From: Paguma larvata
Lineage: Eukaryota; Chordata; Mammalia; Carnivora; Viverridae
Assembly: GCA_030068075.1 (NCBI GenBank)
Contig: CM057829.1
Coordinates: 78,923,132-78,987,131 of the forward strand
Direction of reading: 5' to 3'
Length of the DNA: 64,000 bases
Part shown: one piece after another, positions 33,430-43,738 of the stretch
Position numbering within the stretch: position 1 is the stretch's first letter
How the letters are laid out: each line of letters starts with the position of its first letter
Made by a program: the position numbers and the translations under genes
Notes under the pieces: generated by a model
The model's input: the letters and a program-made list of their open reading frames with translations, nothing else
Database searches by the model: none
What the model was told of the DNA's origin: nothing

Positions 33430-34140
33430 TTAATACATATTCATTATAGAAAAGTAGATAATACGGAAATTTAGAGAAAAGAAGACATTTCCAATCCTTC
33501 CACCTATTGTTAACTACTGTTAATATATTGGTAAATATCCTTATGTATTGTATACAACATTGAGATCATACGTTTCATAATATTTTGTAATTTCCCCCCT
33601 TAATAATACATCATAAGCCTTCCCCATGCTTTTAAAATTGTTTTTAAAATTTAAAAAAGTTTTTAAAATTGTTCTGTCTAAAAGACAGAACTACATTGAA
33701 TGCAATAAATTGAATATATTTCCAATTATTAAGCTGTTCCCATATAGTTGAAGCTTTCAGGTGGCTTCCAGTTTTTCGCCTTTACAAGTAGTGCTTCAGT
33801 AAACATTTTTGCATGTTAATCTCACTCTTGAGGTTACTTTCCTTAAAGAGAAATGGAATTGCTGAAGGGAAGGTAATTATTTATATTTTTAAAGCTTTGA
33901 CACATATTGTCAAATTGCCTTCCAGAATTTTTACTAGCAATACTTGAGTGTTTGTTTTCTTGCCCTCTTGTCAGTATTGATTACCCTAATTTTTTTACAT
34001 CCTGTTTTATAAGTAAAAAAATTGTTTCTATTTTTGTTTGATCATGAAGAAAGCCAAGCATTTGTATATGGTTTTTAGCTCTTGAATTTCATTTTCTTCT
34101 GTGTGTGCGAAATGCCTGTGAATTTCTTGTGCACTTTTTT
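33430..34140 (-). mobile_element. ancient L1 fragment, antisense
   Basis: 'cccatatagttgaagctttcaggtggcttccagtttttcgcc...aatggaattgctgaagg...tcaaattgccttccag' fits old antisense L1 3' sequence. Very diverged. Confidence 0.6.
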
Positions 34141-34323
34141 TTTTTAAGTATTCACTTTCTTAAAAAATATCAGTTTGTGAGAGATCTTTTTCCCCAGGAA
34201 GTAATTTCAACAAGTTTGCTAATGAATCTAATACTCTAAGGTTGGTCAGTTAAGCTTCATCTGTGAGTTCTCTAAGAGAAAAACTACAAATCACTCGATA
34301 CTAATAATGGTAAATTATTTATT

Positions 34324-34530
34324 TAAAACTTAAAAAAAGTTTGTTATTTATTTTGAGAGAGAGAGAGTGCATGCTGGAGGTAGGGGGAGAGAGGAGAAAG
34401 AGAATCCCAAGCAGGCTCTACGTTGTCAGCACAGAGCTGGACGTCAGGCTTGATCTTAGACACTGTGAGATCATGACCTAAGCTGAAATCAAGAGTTGGA
34501 CGCCTAGCTGACTGAGCCACCCAGGTGCCC
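34324..34530 (-). mobile_element. SINEC, antisense, with TSD
   Basis: Duplication TGGTAAATTATTTATT at 34308-34323 and TGGTATGTTATTTATT at 34531-34546. Confidence 0.92.
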
Positions 34531-34546
34531 TGGTATGTTATTTATT

Positions 34547-35463
34547 GATACAAGGGGGAAGTCTATTTTTCCTTCTGAGTACACCAGATTCTTGTTGGTA
34601 AGTCGATTTATGGTTTGGGTGGAATATACTTCATTCATTCTGATTAGATATTATGAATCCTATTTCGTGCTACACTTGTGATATCTTGATAGATTCCTCA
34701 GCTATTTCCTGGACACCGTCTTAGTATTTAAACTCTTATAGTCAGCCACATTGTTTATGCCCTGTATTTATCTAGGGCTCACTGTGTAGATAGGTCAAAA
34801 GTCAAGATGGAAGGTGCATGAAGTTTTGTGATTCTAGAACTGAGGTCATAATGTTTAGTATCCAAATGACTTGAAAGATAGGATTCTTAGAAAGATTGGA
34901 ATCCTTGCAAAAGATTCACGCTTCACCGATCCTCTTTGCCAGGTATCACAAGAGCTCGCCCTGTGTGAGGAAGATCATTGTTGCTCGGGCCTCCTGCACA
35001 CCTGAAAGCATCTCATGTTGGGGGACTCATTCATCCGTGCAGTATTTTGAGCCTTGAGCAGGCAGCATATATTTTTGTGAAACCTGGAGCTGAAGTGCAT
35101 TCCCTTAGTGCAGTTTGTAACTTTATTCATACCTATAGACACATTTTGCAATTTAAAACAGCTGCAGAAACGAGTTTGGAGTTCATATGGCAGTGTTCCA
35201 CTTTCTTTACCTCCCAAGCCTCACCCACGCAAATCCCCTCGGGTGTCTAAGTAGACATTGCTACTGAGCAGAAAAGCCCTCTAAAACCCTTGAGGTGAAA
35301 CATACCAGGCATCTAAGGCTTGAGTCTCACAGATGATTTTTTCTTAGTGGGTTACCCTCTCTATGGGCCCTTTTGAAGTTCTGGTTGGGGAGTCTAAACA
35401 TTCACATTTTACCTCATAGGTGATAATGAGGGCACTTATCTTACTTGTCTGGTTTTTTTGTTC
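34547..35463. other. unique sequence
   Basis: Open frames on both strands around 34975-35250 are unrecognised. Nothing else seen. Confidence 0.5.
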
Positions 35464-35480
35464 AAAGTTTAATGAAATAT

Positions 35481-35687
35481 GGGTCGCCTGTGTGGCTCAG
35501 TTGGCAGGGCATCTGGTTCTTGATTTCAGCTCAGGTCATGTAGTTTTCATGGTGTCAAGCCCCATACCAGGCTCTGCGCAATGACCTGCGGAGCCTGCTT
35601 GGCAGAGTTTGCTCTCTCCATCTCTCTCTACCCCTCCCCAACTCGTGCTCTGTCTTTCTCAAAATAAATACATAAACTTAAAAAAAA
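35481..35687 (+). mobile_element. SINEC, sense
   Basis: Starts GGGTCGCCTGTGTGGCTCAG. Flanked by AAAGTTTAATG at 35464-35474 and at 35688-35698. Confidence 0.92.
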
Positions 35688-35699
35688 AAGTTTAATGCA

Positions 35700-35896
35700 G
35701 GGGTGCCTGGGTGGTTAAGTCAGTTAAGCGTCCAACTTCTGCTCAGGTCATGAACTCGCGTTTCATGGGTTCGAGCCCCATGTTGGGCTCTGTGCTGACA
35801 GCTCAGAACCTGGAACCTACTTCACATCTGCCCCTCCCCTGCTCTCACTCCATTTTTTTCTCTCTCAAAAATAAATAAAGATGAAAAAATTAAAAA
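35700..35896 (+). mobile_element. SINEC, sense, second at the same site
   Basis: Starts GGGGTGCCTGGGTGGTTAAG directly after the duplicated site. Followed by a diverged third copy, GAGTTTCATTGAATG. Confidence 0.92.
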
Positions 35897-36021
35897 AGAG
35901 TTTCATTGAATGTTCTCTGTTATCTATAACCTTTTATTTGAAAGTGAAATAGACTAGGGGGAAATACATAAAATCTGTATAAATCAGCTGAGCCTAAATC
36001 GAGTTCTTACCAATATTATTA

Positions 36022-36223
36022 ATATTTTTAAGGTTTATTTATTTCTTTTGAAAGAGAGAGAGAGAACGAGTGGGGTGGGGCAGAAAGAGAGGGGGATAGA
36101 GGATTCAAAGTGGGCTCTGTGCTGACAGCAGAGAGCCTGATATGGGGCTCAAACTCATGAACCATGAGATCATGACCTGAGCTGAAATTGGACACTTAAC
36201 TGACTGAGCCAACCAGGAGCCCC
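36022..36223 (-). mobile_element. SINEC, antisense, with TSD
   Basis: Duplication TACCAATATTATTA at 36008-36021 and TACCGATATTATAT from 36224. Confidence 0.92.
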
Positions 36224-36245
36224 TACCGATATTATATATATTATA

Positions 36246-36373
36246 TATATATTTAATGTTTATTTATTTTTTAGAGAGAAAGGGAGACAGAGTGAGCTGT
36301 CTCGAAGTGCAACTCATGCTCACGAACTGAGCCAAGGTGAGATGCTTAACTAACTGAGCCACCCAGGCACCCA
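36246..36373 (-). mobile_element. SINEC, antisense, internally deleted
   Basis: Tail and head are present (TTTAATGTTTATTTATTTTT ... CTGAGCCACCCAGGCACCC), but the middle is missing. Confidence 0.88.
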
Positions 36374-36399
36374 AGATAACTGTTAATTATTATTGCCTC

Positions 36400-36622
36400 G
36401 TTTTTTTTTTAATTTTTAATGTTTTTTTTTAATTTATTTTTTAGAGAGACAGAGCATGAGTAGGGGAGGTAGGAAAGGGGAGAGGCAGAGAGAGAGGGAG
36501 ACTCTAAAGCAGGCTCTGAGCTGTCAGCACGGAGCCCGATGCAGGGCTTGAACTCACAGACTATGAGATCATGACCTGAGCCAAAGTCGGACACTTAACT
36601 GACTAAGCCACCCAGGTGCCCC
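36400..36622 (-). mobile_element. SINEC, antisense
   Basis: T-run start, GA-rich body, GCCACCCAGGTGCCCC end. Confidence 0.92.
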
Positions 36623-36698
36623 TGCTTCACTTTCTTATACCCAGCTCAGGAAGTTACAGAAGGAGAAGAGGAAACATCTGTTTATAAGATGAATATTT

Positions 36699-36811
36699 GA
36701 GGGGGACCCAGTGGTTCAGTCTGTTGAGTGTGACTCTCAAACTGTAAGATCACGACCTGAGCCAAAATCAAGAGTCAGATGCTTAACCAACTGAGGTGCC
36801 CAGGCGCCCCC
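36699..36811. mobile_element. head-to-head SINE palindrome
   Basis: A sense SINE head (GGGGGACCCAGTGGTTCAGT ... GTGACTCT, about 36700-36737) is fused directly to an antisense SINE head (CAAACTGTAAGATCACGACC ... CAGGCGCCCCC, to about 36811), with no tail on either half. Confidence 0.75.
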
Positions 36812-36896
36812 AGACTCTCTCTTTACCTAAATTCTGTTCTTGCTGCTGCAGCCATGGCTCTTCTGCCCTCTGTGAACTTTGTGTGTGTGTGCGTGT

Positions 36897-36902
36897 GAGG
36901 GG

Positions 36903-36934
<32 letters not shown>
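36897..36934. repeat. (GT)n(GA)n microsatellite
   Basis: GT units to about 36897, then GA units at 36905-36929. Confidence 0.8.
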
Positions 36935-36937
<3 letters not shown>

Positions 36938-37139
36938 GTGTTGTTGATTTTCCTGATAAAGAAGCTCATTGGAGGAAAATGCAAATAATTCAGAATTTGA
37001 AGAGGGTAAAAATCATCCAAAATGCCATCACTTAGAGGAATAAATTGCCTTTCACTAAACATTCCATTCCATTTCACACACACACACACTGTCACCCATG
37101 ATACGCAGTTTTATATCAGTGAAATCACACATTCATTCT

Positions 37140-37330
37140 GTTCTATAACCTGATTTAAAAAATCAACAATACACTGGGGACATCTTTCCAAGTCAGTTCA
37201 TGTTAATAATCTTCATCATTACTGTAAACGGCTGTAAAGTATTCCATTGAATCAAAATTATTTAATTTACTACCTTTTGATGGGCACACCTGTTCTTTCC
37301 TAGTTTTTTGCTGATATAACTAACACTGTA
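37140..37330 (-). mobile_element. old L1 fragment, antisense
   Basis: 'gacatctttccaagtcagttcatgttaataatcttc...ctgtaaagtattccattg...gatgggcacacctgttc' is antisense L1M 3' wording. Confidence 0.55.
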
Positions 37331-37337
37331 GCTTAAT

Positions 37338-37374
37338 TCATTAAGGTTCTCCAGAGAAAGAGGACCAAAGGAAG

Positions 37375-37407
<33 letters not shown>

Positions 37408-37805
37408 CACACATACACAACCCACACAAAAATTTATTATAAGGAATTAGCTCATGTGATTACAGAGGCCGAGAAGTCCCAGGATCTGCGTTCGAGGGCC
37501 TAAGAACCAGCAGAGCCATTGGTGCGGGTTCCGGTCTAAACCGAAGACTGATGTCCCAGCCTGAAGACCCTCAAGGCAGTGAGGGCAACTTCTCTCCTGC
37601 TCAGCCATCTGTTCTAGTCAGGCCCACGAGGGGTGGGACGAGGCCTGCCTACGTTGGGGAGGGCAGTCTGCTCTACTCATTCTACTGGTTCATATGTTCA
37701 TCTCCTGCAGAAATACCCTCACATACACACCCAGAATAATGTTTAACCAAGTATCTCGGTACCCTGGGGCCCTGTTAAGTTGATACATAAAATTAATCAT
37801 CAAAG
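37338..37805 (-). mobile_element. ERVL LTR (MLT2-like), antisense
   Basis: From 'aaggttctccagagaaagaggacc' through 'tttattataaggaattagctcatgtgattacagagg' to 'gttaagttgatacataaaattaatcatca' it is the reverse complement of an MLT2-type ERVL LTR. An (AC)n tract at 37375-37402 has grown in its repeat-prone segment. No viral coding region is attached. Confidence 0.8.
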
Positions 37806-38150
37806 TAGTGAACATCTTTATAGAGCTATCCTTAAACTCTCCCATCTCCCCATTATCTCTTTAGGATAAATTCATGCATATGAAGTCGCTTGGTCAAATG
37901 TATGTGTTTTCTAGGTGATGTCATTGCCAGGCTGCCCATCAGAAGGGAAACTTGTACTCACATAAAGTGGTGAGTGGCTTTTTCACCACCCTTACCCACA
38001 GAGATAGTGTCAAAGCATCCTAATTTTTGCCGGTTTTATGGTTTAAAATTTTTTTCTGTATTTCAAGACTGAGGTTGATATCGTTTTGTAAGTTAATATC
38101 TCTGTGTGTGTGTGTGTGTGTGTGTTCCTTCAATTAGACTATTTACTGCA
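37806..38150. other. unique sequence with (GT)n
   Basis: (GT)n at 38103-38125; otherwise nothing recognised. Confidence 0.55.
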
Positions 38151-38154
38151 ATCT

Positions 38155-39040
38155 TCTGATCTAGAATATCTTTCAGGAGATGTGTATTAGAGGAGAGGGC
38201 TGACTATGATCGAGATAAATAAGTAATACAAAATATTAGGTGGCCAAAAGTGATAAAGAGGAAAGGCTAAAGAGGAGAAGGGGAATATAAATATTTGTGT
38301 AAGATGGTCAGGAAGACCTCATTTAGGAATGTCTTGGGTAAAGTTCTGAAGGAAGGGTGGAAGCAAACATGTGAATGTCTGGAGAAAGAGCATTCTAGGT
38401 AGAGGAAACAGTAACTGCAAAGGTCCTGAGGTGAGCTCAACTGGTATTTTGAAAGATTGAAAGAAGAAGAAGAGAGGCCATTGTGGTTAGAGCAATGCAG
38501 AGAATAGGAGACAAGGTCAGAGAGGTCTAGAGTTTAGAGGAGAGATCTAGGCTAGAAAGTCAAATGCTGGAGTTATCAGCACTTGAAAGCAATCAAAGCC
38601 ATGAGACATCTAAAGAATGAGTATAGATAGACTAGAGGTCCAAGGACTGAGTCCTGGGACTGCCTAACAGTATAGCTGGGGAGATGAGGAGGAGTAAGCA
38701 AAAGGGTATGGGAAGGAATGGCCAGAAAGATAGGAAGAAAACTAGATGAGCGAGTGAGGGAGTGAGCGCATGCGCACGTGTCTATGTGTGTTTTCCTGGA
38801 AGCCAAGCAACGTCAAAAGAGAAAGGATCCACTTCCTAGAATGTTGCTTTTAGAGGTCAAGTTAGTGGAGAACTGAGAAGTTACGCTTAGCACTGTGGAG
38901 ATCACCGGTGACCTTGATAAGAGCGGTTGTAGTGGAGCGACAGAGTCAAAGCCTGATTGGAGTGGACTCAAGGGAGAGGAGGAGAGAAGTCCGAGCTGCA
39001 GGCATAGACACTCCTTTAAGGAGTTTTCCTATCTAAGAAC
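38155..39040. mobile_element. ancient mammal-wide repeat (L2-like, tentative)
   Basis: 'agaaagagcattctaggtagaggaaacagtaactgcaaaggtcctgagg', '...aggtccaaggactgagtcctggg', and '...ggtgaccttgataagagcggttgtagtggagcgac...agcctgattggagtgg' are successive pieces of one old mammal-wide repeat with deletions. I cannot fix the family name. Confidence 0.55.
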
Positions 39041-39044
39041 AAGA

Positions 39045-39152
39045 TTCGTCTTCTTGTTTAGGTCGTCTTTCACCTACATTCCTCAGCAGTTTTTAATTTT
39101 CTTTCTATAGGGACTGTCCATTTCTTATTAAATTTATTCCTAGGTATATTAC
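39045..39152 (-). mobile_element. L1 ORF2 fragment, antisense
   Basis: 'ttcttatta aatttattcctaggtat'-type wording following 'gtctttcacctacattcctcagcag' is typical of antisense L1 ORF2. Confidence 0.6.
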
Positions 39153-39155
39153 AGT

Positions 39156-39397
39156 TTTAAAAAAATTATTGAAATATAATTAACATACAGCGTTATATTA
39201 CTTTCAAGTGTACAACATCTTGATTCAGCAATTCTATACATTACTCAGTGCTCACCATAAGTGTGGTCACCATCTGTCACCAACAACATTATTATAGTAT
39301 TGTTGACTATATTCCCTATGCTGTGCTCTTCGTTTCTGTGACTTATTTCAAAGTGCAAGTTTGTATCTCTTTTCTCTTTAAATGTTTGTTTATTTAT

Positions 39398-39442
<45 letters not shown>

Positions 39443-40050
39443 GAACGCGTGAGCAGGAGAGGGGCAGAGAGAGAGAGAGAGAGGATCTCAAGCAGGCTCT
39501 GTGCACTCAGTGTGGAGCCTGATGTAGGGCACAATCTCATGAACCATGAGATCCTGACCTGAGCCGAAATCAGGAGTTGGATGGCTTAACCAACTGAGCC
39601 ACTCAGGTGCCCTTATAAGTGTGTATCTCTTAACCCCTTTTATCTATTTCACCCATCCCCACACCCATCACCCCCCTGGCAACCATCAGTTTACTCCCTA
39701 TTTTTAAGGGTGTTTTTTGTTTGTTTCTTTGTTTACCTGTTTGTTTTTTTAGATTCCATATGTAAGTGAAGTCATATGATATTTGTCTTTCTCTGACTTA
39801 TTTCACTCAGCATAATACCCTCTATATCTGTCCATGTTGTTGCAAATGGCAAGATCTCATTCTTATTTTTGGCTGAATAATATTCGATTGTGTGTGTATC
39901 TGTTTATCTATCTATCTACCTAACTGCCTGCCAGATCTTTATCCATTCATCTATTGATGGGCACTTGGGTTGCTTCCATATCTTGGGTATTGTAAATAAT
40001 GCTGCAATAAACATAGGGGTGCATATATCTTTGTATTGTACTTTTTAAAA
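39156..40050 (-). mobile_element. L1 3' end, antisense, split by a SINE
   Basis: 'aattattgaaatataattaacatacagcg...' before the SINE and 'ctctgacttatttcactcagcataat...gctgaataatattcgattg...aatgctgcaataaacataggggtgc' after it. Confidence 0.88.
39372..39613 (-). mobile_element. SINEC inside L1, antisense, with TSD
   Basis: Flanked by AAGTTTGTATCTCTT (39357-39371) and AAGTGTGTATCTCTT (39617-39631). Carries (GA)n at 39402-39440. Confidence 0.93.
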
Positions 40051-40099
40051 GTTGTTATTGTGAATAGCATCATATATTATATTTCTGACTTTTTAAAAA

Positions 40100-40192
40100 A
40101 AGATTTTATTGTTAAGTAACCCAATGTGGGGCTCAGACTTACAACCTCAAGATCAAGAATTATAGGTTCTACTGACTGAGCCAGCCAGGCCC
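40100..40192 (-). mobile_element. short CAN-type SINE, antisense
   Basis: 'ttgttaagtaacccaatgtggggctcagactt...gagccagccaggc'. Confidence 0.85.
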
Positions 40193-40216
40193 TCTGCCCC
40201 CATATTATTATTATTA

Positions 40217-40419
40217 TTTTTAAATTTATTTGTTTATTTTAGAGAGAGACAGAGCATACAAGTGGGGAGGGGCAGAGAGAGAGGGAGAGAGAGAATCCCA
40301 ACCAGGCTTCATGCCCAGTGCAGAGCCCAATGTGGGGCTTGATCTCACGACTGTGATATCATGACCTTAGCTGAAATCAAGAGTGAGATGCTTAACCAAC
40401 TGAGCCACCCAGGTGCCCT
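40217..40419 (-). mobile_element. SINEC, antisense
   Basis: Flanked by TGCCCCCATATTATT and TGCCTCTGATATTATT. Confidence 0.92.
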
Positions 40420-40632
40420 GCCTCTGATATTATTTTGAAGTAAATCCTGGGCATTGAATTATTTTATCTGTAAATAGTTCAGTATGTAGCTCTAAAAGAT
40501 AAGGATTTATTAAAAATAAGTATACTACTATTTTCATATCTAAAATATAACAGTTCTTTAATGCATCAAATATTATCAGTTTTCAGTTTTCAAATTGTCT
40601 AAAATGTAAGATTTTTAAGTGTTGTTTTTTTT

Positions 40633-40674
40633 TTAGGAGGCCAATGCCTTATCCATTAGGCTACCGGGGCTGAC
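40633..40674 (-). pseudogene. retrocopy of the 5' half of tRNA-Arg(CCU)
   Basis: On the minus strand, 40670 down to 40633 reads as the first 38 nt of tRNA-Arg(CCU). In order: acceptor strand GCCCCGG, TA, D-arm GCCTAATGGATAAGGC, A, anticodon stem TTGGC, and loop CTCCTAA. It then passes straight into an A-run, so it ends in the anticodon loop; the 3' half is absent. The flanks on the plus strand are TAAGTGTTGTTTTTTT at 40616 and at 40675, a target-site duplication. Four bases (TGAC, 40671-40674) sit between the tRNA 5' end and the duplication. This is a reverse-transcribed tRNA fragment, not a functional tRNA gene. Confidence 0.85.
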
Positions 40675-40689
40675 TAAGTGTTGTTTTTT

Positions 40690-40981
40690 TTTTTTTTAAT
40701 AAGGATCCAAATAAGGTTCACATATGGGATTGGTCATTGTGATTCTTAGGGCTCTTTTTATTGTTACTTACCTGTACATTCTCTCTCTCTCTCTCTGTCT
40801 CTCTTTCCTTGTGAACTATATCTTCATGGAACCAGGTTCTTTGTCCTGTAGAGCTTCACACCGTGTGGATTTTTCTGGTTGTGTCTTTGTGGTGTCATTT
40901 AACATATTTTTTTCTGTCCTCAGTACTTGTAAATTGGCAATTGTCTTTGAAGGTAGTCATATGCAGGTTTAATTTATTTTG
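40690..40981. other. unique sequence
   Basis: Short open frame with a CT-rich run; nothing recognised. Confidence 0.45.
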
Positions 40982-40996
40982 ACAAGACCACTTCAT

Positions 40997-41951
40997 TTTT
41001 TTAAATTTATTTTTTATTTAAATCCAAGTTAGTTAACATATAGTGTAATAATGATTTCAGGAATAGAATTTAGTGATTCATCACTTACATATAACACCCA
41101 GTGCTCCTCCCAACAAGTGTCCTCCTTAATGCCCATCACCCATTAAGCCCATTTCCCCACCCAACACCCTACCAACAACCCTGTTTCTTCTCTGTATTTA
41201 AGAATCTCTTGTGGTTTGTCTCTCTCTCTCTGTTGTTATCATATTTTTCCTTCCCTTCCCCTATGTTCATCTGTTTTGTTTCTTAAATTCCACATGAGTG
41301 AAATCATCTGATATTTGTCTTTCTCTAAGTGACTTATTTAGCTTGGCATATTACACTCTACTTCCAGACACGTTGTTGCAAATGGCAATATTTCATTCTT
41401 TTCGATCACCGAGTAGTATTCGGTCTTCTTTATCCATTCATCAGTCAGTGGACATTTGGGCTCTTTCCATACGTTGGCTATTGTCGACAGTGCTACTAGT
41501 CATGTGCCCCTTCAAGTCAGCCTTTTTGTATCCTTTGGATAAATACCTAGTAATCCAATTGCTGGGTCATAGAGTAGTTCTATTTTTAATTTTTTGAGGA
41601 AACTTCATACTGTTTTCCAGAGCGGCTGCACCAGTTTGCATTCCCACAGGCAACGCAAAAGGGTTTCTCTTACTCTGCATCTTTGCCCACATCTGTTGTT
41701 TCCTGAATTGTTAATTTTAGCCATTCTGACAGGTGTGAGGTGGTATCTCATTTTGGTTTTGATTTGTATTTCCCTGATGATGAGTGATGTTGAGCATCTT
41801 TTCATATGTCTGTTGGCCATCTGGATATCTTCTTTGGAAACCTGTCTGTTCATGTTTTGTGCCCATTTCTTCACTGGGTTATTTGTTTTTTGGGTGTTGA
41901 ATTTAATAAGTTCTTTATAGATTTTAGATACTAACCCTTTATATGATATTC
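40997..41951 (-). mobile_element. 5'-truncated L1 insertion with TSD
   Basis: Complete insertion event on the minus strand: poly(T) at 40997, L1 3' UTR, then ORF2 C-terminal region to 41951. Flanks ACAAGACCACTTCAT (40982-40996) and ACAAGACCATTTCAT (41952-41966) differ at one base. The minus strand at 41605-41874 still encodes an ORF2-like end including [12 protein letters not shown]. The 5' part of L1 is absent, so it cannot move by itself. Confidence 0.93.
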
Positions 41952-42085
41952 ACAAGACCATTTCATAAGAGGTGGTGTGTTTTTTATCAGAAGGCATGTA
42001 TTGTTTGTTTTTTTCTTTTTTTTTCATAGCCTTTGATGCTTTAAGTCTAGATCTATTAATCCATTGGGTTTTGCTAAATGGATAG

Positions 42086-42201
42086 CATTTATTTATTTAT
42101 TTATTTATTTTATTTAAGTAATCTCTGCAGCCAACATGGGGCTTGAACTCACGACCCTGAGATCAAGGGTCACACACTTCGCCCACTAAGCCAGCCAGGC
42201 A
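42086..42201 (-). mobile_element. short CAN-type SINE with (TTTA)n tail, antisense
   Basis: (TTTA)n at 42088-42110, then 'aagtaatctctgcagccaacatggggcttgaactc...agccagccaggc'. Confidence 0.85.
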
Positions 42202-42344
42202 CTGATGGATATCCTGATTACATCATTTCTTTATTTATTAGCTGAAATATAAAGAGAAATTTTACCTCATTTACCATTTGGCTACTAGTGGTACAGTTTG
42301 TAATAAAACAGGCAGGATAAATCTTAATTCTTTTATCAATTACT

Positions 42345-42548
42345 TTTTTTTTTAATGTTTATCTATTTATTTTGAGAGAGTGTGTGAACAGGGGAGGAGC
42401 AGTGAGAGAGGGAAAGAGAAAATCCCAAGCACGCTTCACCCTGTCAGTGCAGAGCCTGACGTGGGGCTTGAGCTCATGAACCATGAGATCGTGACCTGAG
42501 CTGAAATCAAGAGTTGGACGCCTAACCAACTGAGCCACCCAGGAACCT
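42345..42548 (-). mobile_element. SINEC, antisense
   Basis: Flanked by ATCAATTACTTTT and ATCAATTAGTTTT. Confidence 0.92.
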
Positions 42549-42559
42549 GTATCAATTAG

Positions 42560-43720
42560 TTTTTATAGGAACTTTATTACAGTAAAACCATTCTAAGAGA
42601 GTCTATTGCAGAGCACAGAGTCTACTGGAATACCTTCCCTTCAAGTAAACGTGTTGGGATTTGCACAAGGTCCTATAGATGATGGATTAGTTAAGAGGTC
42701 AGGTAGTTCCACCTCCTGTTCCTTCCAAATGAGGAATAACCCTCCTTCCCCCAGCTCTTCTTTCCTCCTTTTTATCTCTACACACGTAAATATAAATTCA
42801 TGTGTGTTACCTAGAGTTCCAAAACAGCCCCATACTGTCAAAGTCTAAGTAACTGTGATTCTGTCCAGAGCTAGTGAATTCACTGCAGGTGCCCGAGGGT
42901 GGAGGAGCCTGCGGAGGGGCAGGAGCAGGTGGTTACTGGAGGTCACCGCGCTTCCTGGGCCTTCTCTTGTCTTTGGCAGTAGTTCTGCTTCATCGCGTCC
43001 CCGTTAAAACTTAATGGGACCTTTGCTGTTGGCTCCTCTTAGGACGACTGTGCCGGGAGTATGAATGTGCCACCTGTGGATTCTTCCAGGAAACCTTGGA
43101 GTGAGGGTGTCGATATGCACCTGGCTCTAGGTTATGAAGAGGGGGGCCCTATCACTGCCACCATCTCAGCGCCTCACCTGGTCTCCTCGTTTTGTATCTC
43201 TTTGGCTGGAGTGGCTTTCTCTGCAAGCCAGGGCGAATCGTGTTGTTTCAGGCCATCTGCCCCACCATCTCCTGAATAGCAGAGAAAATCATTCAGTCCC
43301 TGCCCCCATGTCTGCGGATTGCCTAGTCCAACTTGCAGTGTTGTGTCTTGTCCCTGTGAGAAGGTTCCCATGCCCCCAAGTATCTGGGCTCACACCTGGT
43401 GAGGAAGAGCCCCAGAGGAAGAGAGGCTACTGCCTGCCGTCTGACCTCTCATCCGTCCTCACGGTCCCTGAGCATTGTGCACTGCTGGTTCTGTCTTTGT
43501 ATTTAACAGAGTTTCTTTAATCAGACATTATTAGATTCTTTTCCTAATCTGGCTAAATTTCAAATTGAGGCACACTGTAAGTTTTTCTTCCCTTACTTGT
43601 GTCTTTTACCTTAATGTAAGCACTGCTGTAGGGCTAGAAAGTTTATTAAAAAGCATATGTTTGTTACATCATTGAAAACATTTTACTTTAAAGGTGTTAC
43701 TTCTTGGTTTTTCTTTCCTT
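42560..43720. other. unrecognised, partly GC-rich block
   Basis: Bases 42840-43480 are more GC-rich than the surroundings and hold open frames of 72 and 128 residues on the plus strand. I see no conserved domain and no consistent splice pair. It may be an old LTR or ERV relic I cannot name, or unique DNA. Confidence 0.4.
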
Positions 43721-43738
43721 TTTAAATCCATCTTTTTA

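Noticed and set aside
41605..41874. Minus-strand L1 ORF2-like frame of 89 residues
   Set aside because: It is part of a 5'-truncated L1 insertion; kept only as evidence for the L1 call.
43134..43520. 128-residue plus-strand open frame
   Set aside because: No recognisable domain, no splice logic, and a competing frame overlaps it; composition alone explains the length.
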